In this document: positions 42,952 through 50,662 of the stretch, one piece after another
How positions within the stretch are numbered: position 1 is the first letter of the stretch
Layout of the letters: every line of letters begins with the position of its first letter
NCBI RefSeq assembly: GCF_030297155.1
Contig: NZ_AP028068.1
Span: forward strand, 1,426,001-1,490,000
Direction of reading: 5' to 3'
DNA from: Vibrio sp. FE10
GTDB lineage: Bacteria; Pseudomonadota; Gammaproteobacteria; Enterobacterales; Vibrionaceae
DNA length: 64,000 nucleotides
Translations under genes and position numbers: made by a program
The notes under the pieces: model-generated
Databases searched by the model: none
The model's input: the letters and a program-made list of their open reading frames with translations, nothing else
What the model was told of the DNA's origin: nothing

Positions 42952-44064
42952 GTGAACAGCGACAATAAAGCGGACAACAATAGACACGGCAGTTATAAAA
43001 TCTACCGTCAGCTTGTTCTGTTAATGCTTAGCAGTAGTTTAAGCGTTCCTGCGTTTGCGAGTGATAGCAGCTACGAAGAATGTATTCTGCATTCATTAGC
43101 GAACGCGACAAACGAGCAAAGTGTAGAGTGGCTAAAGCAACAGTGTAGTTATGCAGTCGCTGATTCAGAAGCTGAAACTAAGGCTAAGGCTAAGGCTAAG
43201 GCTGCGGCTAAGGAAAGTGAGAACAGCACAAAAGTGCAAACCACTGAACTAACACCGGAACTGTCACCTGAACAAAAGATTTCGCGCTTGAAGTTGGAAT
43301 ACTCGACGGAAGACAACCCCTTCGTGATTACGCCTTATCGCTTAAACTATATTTTGCCAGTCACCCATATGACGAACGTCAACACTCAACCTTATGGCGA
43401 TGAGCGATTCGGTGGAAAAGCGGATGACCTTAGTGATGAAGAGATAAAGCTGCAATTGAGTTTGAAGATCCCCGTGGTCGACGATGGTGTGTTCAATCAA
43501 GACGATAAGATCTATTTTGGTTTCACATTGAAGTCATTCTGGCAGGCATATTCATCCGATATCTCGGCTCCATTTAGGGAAACAAACTATCGCCCAGAAG
43601 TGTTCTATGAGACGCCTTTAGATATAGAGTCGACAGAAGGTGTATGGTTTTCTCGATTGGGGCTTGAACATGAGTCGAATGGTCGAACCGCCGAACTGAG
43701 TCGCAGTTGGAACCGTGTTTATGCGGGCTTGGGCTATATGGAAGATGACTTTGCGGTGTACTTTCAGCCTTGGTACCGGATACCAGAGTCGAGCAGCAGT
43801 GACGACAACCCTGACATCCAAGATTATCTAGGGCATTACGAATTATCGGGCGCTTATAAATGGGATGAGTTTGAGCTGTCTGCGTTGGGGCGTTACAACT
43901 TTCAAACTGGTTATGGTGGCGTTCAAACCTCACTTAGTTTCCCATTGTTTGGGCGATTAAAAGGGTATGTTCAGTACTACAAAGGCTACGGTGAAAGCTT
44001 GATTGATTATGACTATAGCAGCGAGCGAATCGGCGTTGGTATTCTGCTGACCAACGCCTTATAG
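42952..44064 (+). CDS. pldA: Outer membrane phospholipase A (OMPLA)
   Basis: 370 residues. A GTG start (AAGG 8 bases upstream) is followed by a signal peptide ending near VPAFA, then a 60-residue linker and a 12-stranded barrel. The catalytic triad positions are seen in LEHESNGRTAELSRSWNRVY, that is the H-x-S pair (His and Ser in EHESNGR) and the Asn in SWNRVY, as in E. coli PldA. YRIPE after it resembles its Ca2+-binding part. It degrades phospholipids that reach the outer leaflet of the outer membrane. The linker has a repeated AKAKAKAA segment encoded by a 6-bp AAGGCT repeat near 43184. A terminator follows. Confidence 0.9.
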   Translation: MNSDNKADNNRHGSYKIYRQLVLLMLSSSLSVPAFASDSSYEECILHSLANATNEQSVEWLKQQCSYAVADSEAETKAKAKAKAAAKESENSTKVQTTELTPELSPEQKISRLKLEYSTEDNPFVITPYRLNYILPVTHMTNVNTQPYGDERFGGKADDLSDEEIKLQLSLKIPVVDDGVFNQDDKIYFGFTLKSFWQAYSSDISAPFRETNYRPEVFYETPLDIESTEGVWFSRLGLEHESNGRTAELSRSWNRVYAGLGYMEDDFAVYFQPWYRIPESSSSDDNPDIQDYLGHYELSGAYKWDEFELSALGRYNFQTGYGGVQTSLSFPLFGRLKGYVQYYKGYGESLIDYDYSSERIGVGILLTNAL

Positions 44065-44102
44065 AACGTCTGCTTTGGAGTTGTACTTTGGAGCCTATCG
44101 AG

Positions 44103-44131
44103 ATAAAAGCACCGCCGAGAATGGCGGTGCA
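44103..44131. terminator. Terminator between convergent pldA and the membrane regulator
   Basis: GCACCGCC-GAGAAT-GGCGGTGC is a perfect 8-bp GC-rich stem. On the minus strand it is followed by TTTT, so it best serves the leftward gene ending at 44179. Confidence 0.75.
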
Positions 44132-44178
44132 TTGAAATTAGCGTTGCGGTGTTTGAGGTGAGAATGAAGGCGTTTGAA

Positions 44179-46155
44179 CTATTTTACTATCTCGACTTTC
44201 GACTCAATTTCAGAGATGTTGCTATTGAAGAACAAGGTCTGCGCGACTTTCAGAACGACCGGATAACCGGATTCCAAAATGGTTTCATAATAGTACTCTT
44301 CGGCAGCAGCAGGGTTGCCTTTCGACTCTTCCAATTTTGCCAAGATAATCATCGACATGACGTTGTATTCACTTCTCGGTATCAAGGTCATGTAACGCTC
44401 GGCGGCGTTCGGGTTATCTTGGGTGAGCGAGTAGGCAGCCAATGCATCGTATATGCGATAAGAGGTTGGATTGTTCTCTGCTAAAAGAAGCTTCTTGCCG
44501 AACCGATCGTTAAGCTTTTGAACCAGCTTTTCCTTTTGTGAAGACTTCAACAAAAAGATGTCCGCAAGCTCATACAAATATCGGCTCGACATTACAAAGT
44601 GATTGTCAGGTTCAAGCTCGTTGGCGGCGATGATCTTTTTCAAGGTATCAGTTCTGTCCAATGTCATGAAGGTCAAACCAAGTGATTCAAGAGTCAGTTG
44701 TAGCGCTTCTTCTTGCTTAGGTAACTCAGAAATCTGTTGTCTTAAAATGGACTTTTGGATGTCGATATTAAATGAGTCCAATAAATCGTCGAGCATGTTA
44801 CGCATAGTGGTGTGCAGTGAAGAAGCATCAATCAGGTAATCACGGCCTAAATGTTTGAAGTTGGAGATGCGGTTGAAATAGGTAATGTCCAAGTACTCTC
44901 TATCGCCATCAACTTTTCTTTTAAAGCTGACCACGTTAGCGGAGTTTGGCACCAAGGTTTCATCGACCACGATGCGAAAGTCACGATAGGTCGTAAGGTA
45001 GCTCATCAATTTATGGACAATGCCGCGTTTAAAGGCATCATTTTTCAAACTCTCATCAATTCTGACGTAGATATAGCGCGGTTCAAGTGACAAGTAATGA
45101 ACCGAAGAGTGGGCCTTGTGGTTTTCAAGAACTTGGGCATTCGTTACTTGATTTGTCTTGTCAGTCGTCTCCGAAGAGCGGCTTTCAGAATCAAAGAGAT
45201 CAGTCATGCCATTAACGGATGAGCTTGCGTCATTGTCGGAAGATGAAGCTGTATATGAGGACGAAGTTGATGACTGTGAACTCCACCAAAACACACCAAT
45301 GGCGATGACAATAGCGCTTACCACGATAGCCAAGCGAAAGGGTTTTCTCTGTTTTGTTTCTGGCTTTGTGGTGGTGTCGTTCCTTGTCGCTGTACTTTTT
45401 GTATTGCTGGCAGAAGGCTGAGCTGATCCATTTGTTAGATCATTAGAGTTAACTGTTTTACTCGATGCTTCATCCCGATTAGGTTGGATATTGGAAAGCG
45501 GTGTTTGGTTATTTGGTGTATTGTCGCGATGATTCTGTAAGTTTTGAGTTCGATGATTTTCAGTTTCAGCTTGGTTTTGGTTTTGGTTTTGGTTTTTGTC
45601 TTGGGCATGAGCACGAGGCACTTGTTCATGAAGGGCTTTTGAATCGTCAACTTCATCGTGACTTATGGGTTGGTCAGCAATGACCGCCGCCCCATTGATT
45701 GGTTGAGGTGAATCTTGTTGCGTCTTCATTGAAGAGTCGAAAATAGATGCAGATTCGGGTTGTTCAGTATTTTCATATACATCGGAAACTGGCAAGGTCT
45801 TGGTCACCATTGAAGGGTGAATCAAAATGGTTTTCTGAACATCAACATCCAGCTTATATCCTCGCTTGGGTACCGTGATGATATAACCCATCGAGTGTCG
45901 CTCAGCCGATTTCAATGTTTTGCGTAATTCGAAAATAGCTTGAGTGATCACTTGATCCGTTAAGATCGACCCGTTCCAAACCTCATTAATCAACTCATCT
46001 CGTGAGAACACTATGTTTGGATTCTGGCAAAAGAAGTCCAGTAGTTTGGACAAACGGTTGTCGATAATCACGTCTTCGTTATCCATGATGAGCTTGTCTT
46101 CATCTGGGACAAACAACCACACGTCGAAAGAATACTGGATACGTTCTTTTTTCAT
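44179..46155 (-). CDS. ToxR/CadC-like membrane-bound transcriptional regulator
   Basis: 658 residues. An OmpR-type winged helix lies at residues 8-106 (DNRLSKLLDFFCQNPNIVFS, ELINEVWNGSILTDQVITQA, IFELRKTL, wing TVPKRGYKLDV). A long polar linker of about 160 residues follows, with an NQNQNQNQ run at 188-195. One membrane span is at 273-291 (FRLAIVVSAIVIAIGVFWW), and a roughly 365-residue periplasmic part has TPR-like helices near its end (NPTSYRIYDALAAYSL, NPNAAERYMTL). The architecture matches one-component membrane regulators such as CadC that sense periplasmic conditions. The target is unknown. It may act on its convergent pldA neighbour or on the divergent SDR gene. Confidence 0.88.
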   Translation of the reverse strand: MKKERIQYSFDVWLFVPDEDKLIMDNEDVIIDNRLSKLLDFFCQNPNIVFSRDELINEVWNGSILTDQVITQAIFELRKTLKSAERHSMGYIITVPKRGYKLDVDVQKTILIHPSMVTKTLPVSDVYENTEQPESASIFDSSMKTQQDSPQPINGAAVIADQPISHDEVDDSKALHEQVPRAHAQDKNQNQNQNQAETENHRTQNLQNHRDNTPNNQTPLSNIQPNRDEASSKTVNSNDLTNGSAQPSASNTKSTATRNDTTTKPETKQRKPFRLAIVVSAIVIAIGVFWWSSQSSTSSSYTASSSDNDASSSVNGMTDLFDSESRSSETTDKTNQVTNAQVLENHKAHSSVHYLSLEPRYIYVRIDESLKNDAFKRGIVHKLMSYLTTYRDFRIVVDETLVPNSANVVSFKRKVDGDREYLDITYFNRISNFKHLGRDYLIDASSLHTTMRNMLDDLLDSFNIDIQKSILRQQISELPKQEEALQLTLESLGLTFMTLDRTDTLKKIIAANELEPDNHFVMSSRYLYELADIFLLKSSQKEKLVQKLNDRFGKKLLLAENNPTSYRIYDALAAYSLTQDNPNAAERYMTLIPRSEYNVMSMIILAKLEESKGNPAAAEEYYYETILESGYPVVLKVAQTLFFNSNISEIESKVEIVK

Positions 46156-46385
46156 AGCTACCGATACTAAGTCATTGTATTAAAATTACTTTAGTAGACA
46201 AGTTGGGGCAATTCAATCAAGCAATGTTCAATTGTGATAAGTGGTCGTGCTTTTGAGCCAATCAATGGTTGCTTGATAAATATGGCTTTTAATATTGAGA
46301 CTTATTCGCATTTGTTGATCTGAGTGAAAGAACCAATTAGATTGTGTCGTTAGTATTAGGAACAACATCATTTTTTGAGGTATTT

Positions 46386-47021
46386 ATGAGTACAGTCGTT
46401 GTATGGGGAGCGGGCAGTGGTTTGGGCGCTGCAATGGTCGAGCACTTTCATCAGCAAGGTTTTGAAGTGATTGCGATTGCTAGAAATCCAGAGAAGAACC
46501 CGCGCTTGGCAATTCTTGGCGTAACTTCACTTAGCTGTGATGCGACCGACAAACAACAAGTTGAGAAGACGATTGCTGAATTACCGAAATCGGCATTGGT
46601 TGTTTCAAGCATGGGCAGTTTTAGAGTAGATGTTCCGGTTGACTACATTGGCCACCGACATGTGATTGATGCTCTGGAAACGAATGAAATCAAACGCTTT
46701 GTGTTGGTGACGTCTTTAGGTTGTGGTGATTCATGGCAGTACCTATCAGAACGTTCTAGAAAAGGCTTCGGCGCTGCAGTTCGTGAAAAATCATTGGCGG
46801 AAGCTTGGTTAATGTCGAGCTCGTTGGATTACACGATTCTACGCCCAGGCGGCTTGCTAGACGGTGAGGTGACTGGTAACGGTGAACTTTCTCAGCAAGT
46901 GGAAGTGCATGGTGTGATTTATCGACAAGAAGTCGCACGACTTATTGAAACGTTATTAGCGAACGAAGCGAGTATCGGCCAGGTCTATCAATGTATCGAT
47001 CCGACGGTTAAATATGGCTAA
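46386..47021 (+). CDS. NAD(P)-binding Rossmann-fold (NmrA/SDR-like) protein
   Basis: 211 residues. The start MSTVVVWGAGSGLGAAMVEH is the dinucleotide-binding GxGxGxG loop, followed by IAIARNP, SCDATDKQQV, LVTSLGCGDS and YTILRPGGLLDGE, as in atypical SDR proteins of the NAD(P)H-binding/NmrA type. ATG at 46386 is preferred since GAGG lies 5 bases upstream; the frame is open from 46344. It lacks the canonical YxxxK pair of classical SDR enzymes, so it may be a redox sensor or a reductase of unknown substrate. A terminator follows; it is a single-gene unit. Confidence 0.85.
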   Translation: MSTVVVWGAGSGLGAAMVEHFHQQGFEVIAIARNPEKNPRLAILGVTSLSCDATDKQQVEKTIAELPKSALVVSSMGSFRVDVPVDYIGHRHVIDALETNEIKRFVLVTSLGCGDSWQYLSERSRKGFGAAVREKSLAEAWLMSSSLDYTILRPGGLLDGEVTGNGELSQQVEVHGVIYRQEVARLIETLLANEASIGQVYQCIDPTVKYG

Positions 47022-47070
47022 TGCTATTAAAGCGTTGGTTAGAGAAATTTCTACCTATCTAGATACTTGC

Positions 47071-47102
47071 AAAGCCGTTTAGTGAGACTGAACGGCTTTT
47101 TG
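47071..47102 (+). terminator. Terminator after the SDR gene
   Basis: AAAGCCGTT-TAGTGAGACTG-AACGGCTTTTTG. Confidence 0.92.
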
Positions 47103-47286
47103 TTTGCTCCCTATATCTTTTGTTATTTCCTATCTATTGAATCCATTTCTTGTCGCTTTCTTATGTGAGAGTGCCGCTCTCTTAATCTAGATTAAGTTTT
47201 GCCTGCGATATTCTCTGTACTATCCGCTTGAATCAGTGCCCATCAGCAATGGGTAACTCGCAAAACGATTTTAATGAGGATTAGAC

Positions 47287-48399
47287 TTGAGTACTTTGTT
47301 TACAGAAACCCGCATTGGCACCATGACATTGAAAAACCGCTTCATGAGAAGTGCGACGTGGGAAAATATGGCGACAGAAGATGGCCATATGACAGATAAA
47401 CTTTACGCTATCTATGAAGAGTTGGCTCAAGGTGAGGTTGGCTTGATCGTGACGGGTTACGCGAACATCGTTGAAGAAGAGAAGCCTAACGCAGGCATGA
47501 TGGGCATGTATAACGACTCGTTTATCGAGGAGTATAAAAAGCTAACTCAACTGGTTCACGACAACGACTCTAAAATCGTGATGCAACTGGCTTATGGCGG
47601 TACCAAAACCACGTATGACCTTGGCGAACGAGTAATCTACGCACCAAGTGAAGTTCCAGAAAAAGGAACTCAAACACTGGGCAAAGCGATGACCAAAGAC
47701 GAAATTGGTTACATTGTTGATGCGTTTGCCAAAGCGTCACTAAGAGCTAAACAGTCGGGCTTTGATGGTGTTGAGATTCATGCGGCACACACGTACTTGA
47801 TCAACCAGTTCTTAAGCCCTTACTATAACCAGCGTGAAGATGAATACGGCGGTAGCTTAGAAAATCGCATGAGATTCTTGCTTGAGATCTACACGGCAAC
47901 ACGCAAGTTGGTGGGTGATGATTTCCCTATCTTGGTTAAACTAACAGCCTCTGAATTTTTCGAGGGTGGCGTGACCTTTGATGAAACGCGTTTAGTGTGT
48001 AAAAAGCTAGAACAAGTGGGTGTTGATGGCATCGTGGTGTCAGGCAACATTCATGGCAAAGCCGACACCATGATTGGCGAGTCACACGATGGCTTTACCA
48101 TTCAAGCTGAAGGTTACTTCCATGAGTATGGCCATGCAATTAGCCAAGATGTCGACATTCCTGTTATCACGGTGGGCGGCTTAACCGATTTTGATGCCAT
48201 TGAATCTATTGCAAATAACACGGGCATTGAATACTTCGCGCTCTCACGTCCACTACTTTCTGAACCGCACCTAGTGAAGCGTTGGAAAGAGGGTGACCGA
48301 AGCCCTGTTGAATGTGAACGATGCTCCAAGTGTCGTACTAAGCGCGGTAACTTCTGTGTGGTAAACAAAGACAGAAAAGTACAGCTAGCTCGCATGTAG
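47287..48399 (+). CDS. NADH:flavin oxidoreductase (Old Yellow Enzyme family)
   Basis: 370 residues, an FMN-dependent TIM-barrel oxidoreductase. Family marks are LKNRFMRSATWENMATEDGH, the substrate-binding His in FDGVEIHAAHTYLINQFLS, YNQREDEYGGSLENRMRF, PVITVGGLTDFD, and ALSRPLLSEPHLV. Near the C-terminus is a Cys-rich stretch (CERCSKCRTKRGNFC), which may bind zinc or an Fe-S cluster; classical OYEs lack it. It starts with TTG, and AGGA lies 6 bases upstream. It would reduce activated C=C bonds of unknown substrates. It stands alone before the copper locus. Confidence 0.88.
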   Translation: MSTLFTETRIGTMTLKNRFMRSATWENMATEDGHMTDKLYAIYEELAQGEVGLIVTGYANIVEEEKPNAGMMGMYNDSFIEEYKKLTQLVHDNDSKIVMQLAYGGTKTTYDLGERVIYAPSEVPEKGTQTLGKAMTKDEIGYIVDAFAKASLRAKQSGFDGVEIHAAHTYLINQFLSPYYNQREDEYGGSLENRMRFLLEIYTATRKLVGDDFPILVKLTASEFFEGGVTFDETRLVCKKLEQVGVDGIVVSGNIHGKADTMIGESHDGFTIQAEGYFHEYGHAISQDVDIPVITVGGLTDFDAIESIANNTGIEYFALSRPLLSEPHLVKRWKEGDRSPVECERCSKCRTKRGNFCVVNKDRKVQLARM

Positions 48400-48433
48400 T
48401 CGATGACCCCAGATCCAAGTCTGAGTCTAAACG

Positions 48434-48466
48434 TGAGCCTGTGTAACACCGCAGGCTCATGTTTCT
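48434..48466 (+). terminator. Terminator after the OYE gene
   Basis: TGAGCCTG-TGTAACACCG-CAGGCTCA followed by TGTTTCTC; moderate. Confidence 0.7.
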
Positions 48467-48587
48467 CTAGCCTTCCATTTATCGATATTTGTAACCTTAT
48501 TAATCACATCTCTCGCTTATTGAATGTTCCTTTTGTTTATCTATGCAGCAGTTACTATCAATTTCAGCAAATATTTGCTCTTCATCG

Positions 48588-48618
48588 TTGACCTTACCCT
48601 AAGGGGAACCTTTATAGT
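48588..48618 (+). promoter_or_regulatory. MerR-type (CueR-like) promoter of the Cus locus
   Basis: -35 TTGACC (48588-48593), a 19-bp spacer and -10 TATAGT (48613-48618). The over-long 19-bp spacer is the hallmark of MerR-family activated promoters. The spacer TTACCCTAAGGGGAACCTT resembles the CueR operator of E. coli copA (TTCCCCTTGCTGGAAGGTT). A 25-nt leader precedes the first gene. No cueR gene is in the window. Confidence 0.75.
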
Positions 48619-48643
48619 TGTCTTATAAATTTAAAGGTTAGCT

Positions 48644-49108
48644 ATGACAAACACACTCCGAACAACTTGGATTACTGTTTTCAGCATCATCGCGATGTTG
48701 ATGTCTAGCTATGCCTCAAGCTCATCAGCCATGATGACTGAAGTAATGATGATGGAAATGAGCTCGAGTAAATCGGCTTGTTACCACAGCGATACGTCGA
48801 TTAATGATTCAATGGCAGGATGTCATGTGACGAGTGATGATGCACACGCTGAACACTCTAATATGAGTGCCCATGACTTGATGGTTCAATGCGATATGTC
48901 TTCAATGAACGAAGACGGCAGTCACATGATGGGTAACCATTGTTCGAGTGCCGATTGTTGCGCCTCAGTTTGCTCTGCGACTTCTTATCCAATTCAGGCT
49001 GTTCAAGCCGCCAATCCATATGTCTCTTCTTTAGCTCGTTTTCAATCTGTCATTATCGGGCAGAAAGTCGCACGCGCTCAATCTTTATTACGCCCACCCA
49101 CCGCATAA
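48644..49108 (+). CDS. Met/His/Cys-rich copper-locus protein (CopL-like)
   Basis: 154 residues with a signal peptide (VFSIIAMLMSSYASSSSA). The mature protein is rich in Met, His and Cys (TEVMMMEMSSSK, HSNMSAHDLMVQCDMSSMNE, CSSADCCASVCS), which are soft metal ligands. The C-terminus SLLRPPTA is typical of short DUF2946/CopL-type proteins found at the head of copper resistance operons. ATG is preceded by AAAGG at good spacing. It is the first gene behind the CueR-like promoter, and its Cu/Ag ligand composition supports a metal-binding or metal-sensing leader role. The exact function of these proteins is not known to me. Confidence 0.75.
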   Translation: MTNTLRTTWITVFSIIAMLMSSYASSSSAMMTEVMMMEMSSSKSACYHSDTSINDSMAGCHVTSDDAHAEHSNMSAHDLMVQCDMSSMNEDGSHMMGNHCSSADCCASVCSATSYPIQAVQAANPYVSSLARFQSVIIGQKVARAQSLLRPPTA

Positions 49109-49201
49109 ATCTATATCTAAAAACATAGCGATATCAGAGTCATAAATCTGATACGCCAATCTTTTATACGCGTTATTTAACGCTAGATATGGACATTCAT
49201 T

Positions 49202-50659
49202 GTGAATATAAAACCAACAACCTCTGTGTTTGGAATAAACGCGAGTGTCGTGGTCGCTACTGCCTTTGTTTCGAGTGCTGCTTTTATTTCAGCCAGTGCT
49301 TTAGCTTCGGATCCTGCTTCAACACAAGCGGAGCAACAAACCTCAACACAGCAACTCAATACATTGATTGAGATAGCATTGAGCCAAGACAGCAATCGCA
49401 AACAGTACTTTGCTCAGTCGCAAGCGATGCGAGAAACCGGTATTGCCAGCGCGACCTTAATGGATCCGAAATTGAAAGTCGGATTTGGCGGACTGCCAGT
49501 CGATAGCTTCCAGTTTGATGAAGACCCGATGACCAACATTTCGGTCGGTCTAATGCAGCAATTCGAGCGTGGCGACACGCTAGACCTCCAGCAGAAAAAA
49601 GCGGGGCAGCAAGCGGATGGTTTGGCTCTTCAAGTGCAGGCTCGCGAACTGACCATCGCAAATAGCATGACGCAGCTTTGGGTTGAATTGGGTTACCAAC
49701 AAGTTGCAGAAAGCATCATCAATGAGAATCGACGCTTATTGGTTGAGCTAGAGAACTATGTGCAAACCAATTACTCGATAGGTAAAAGCGAAGCGCAAGA
49801 TCTACTTAATGCGCAGCTTCAAGTTAGTAAGCTTGATGAGAAACTGCAAGCCAACCAGCAAGTTCAACGCCGTCTAATCTCTCAACTGTCTGAGTGGCTC
49901 GGTTCTGACTGGCTAGGGACTCAAGCTATTGGAGCTCAGGCTCTTGATTCTCAGGGCGTACTTAATGCAAATAATCAAATTGATTGGTCGTTATTAGAAA
50001 GTAAATTGGCGACTAACAACGATGCAACCAAGCATTATCAACTGTTGATGGATCATCCGCTCGTTAAGATCACAGAAGCGACTATATCATCCAATCAAAC
50101 TCAAGTAGAGCTAGCTGAGCAAGCGTATACGCCTCAGTTTGGTGTGGAAGTGATGTATGCCCATCGACAAGCGAACAACATGGCTGGCGAACCTGCCTCT
50201 GATCTTGTCAGTGCTTATCTAACGGTTGATATCCCACTGTTTACGGGCAACCGACAAGACAAGAACTTGTCTGCGGCTCAGTACCAAGTTGGCGCGGCTA
50301 AATCCCAAAAAGACACCTTACTTTCCCAAATGAACGCGCAAGTGAATGCGTTATTAGTAGATAGGTCGAACCTTATTCAGCGGTTAGATCGTTACCAAAG
50401 CACCTTGCTTCCTCAAACTGCCGCTCGTATTAGTGCGGTGGAAAGAGGCTATCAAAACAACACCGCGCAATTTAATGACGTTATTTCAGCAACGGCAGAT
50501 GAGCTTGCTTTGAAACTAGAGCAACAGCGTTTGATTACCGATCTCAACATCGTAAATAGCAAACTGGCTTCACTGGTCAGTGGTTTTGGCTATCAAGTTA
50601 ATCAACCGCAACTCAACTCCACCGTAACTCAAAACAACAGCCAATCAATAAAGGAATAG
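49202..50659 (+). CDS. TolC-family outer membrane factor (CusC-type)
   Basis: 485 residues with a GTG start and a signal peptide ending near ALAS. Two OEP repeats make an alpha-helical barrel: LSQDSNRKQYFAQSQAMRET with TLMDPKLKVGFGGLPVDSFQ, and a second half with EQAYTPQFGVEVMYAHRQAN and AYLTVDIPLFTG. It forms the outer membrane exit of the Cus efflux complex. It is encoded 3 bp before the adaptor gene, so its role with CusBA is clear from context. Sequence similarity to E. coli CusC is moderate by eye. Its GTG start has a GGA 8 bases upstream. Confidence 0.85.
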   Translation: MNIKPTTSVFGINASVVVATAFVSSAAFISASALASDPASTQAEQQTSTQQLNTLIEIALSQDSNRKQYFAQSQAMRETGIASATLMDPKLKVGFGGLPVDSFQFDEDPMTNISVGLMQQFERGDTLDLQQKKAGQQADGLALQVQARELTIANSMTQLWVELGYQQVAESIINENRRLLVELENYVQTNYSIGKSEAQDLLNAQLQVSKLDEKLQANQQVQRRLISQLSEWLGSDWLGTQAIGAQALDSQGVLNANNQIDWSLLESKLATNNDATKHYQLLMDHPLVKITEATISSNQTQVELAEQAYTPQFGVEVMYAHRQANNMAGEPASDLVSAYLTVDIPLFTGNRQDKNLSAAQYQVGAAKSQKDTLLSQMNAQVNALLVDRSNLIQRLDRYQSTLLPQTAARISAVERGYQNNTAQFNDVISATADELALKLEQQRLITDLNIVNSKLASLVSGFGYQVNQPQLNSTVTQNNSQSIKE

Positions 50660-50662
50660 ACA

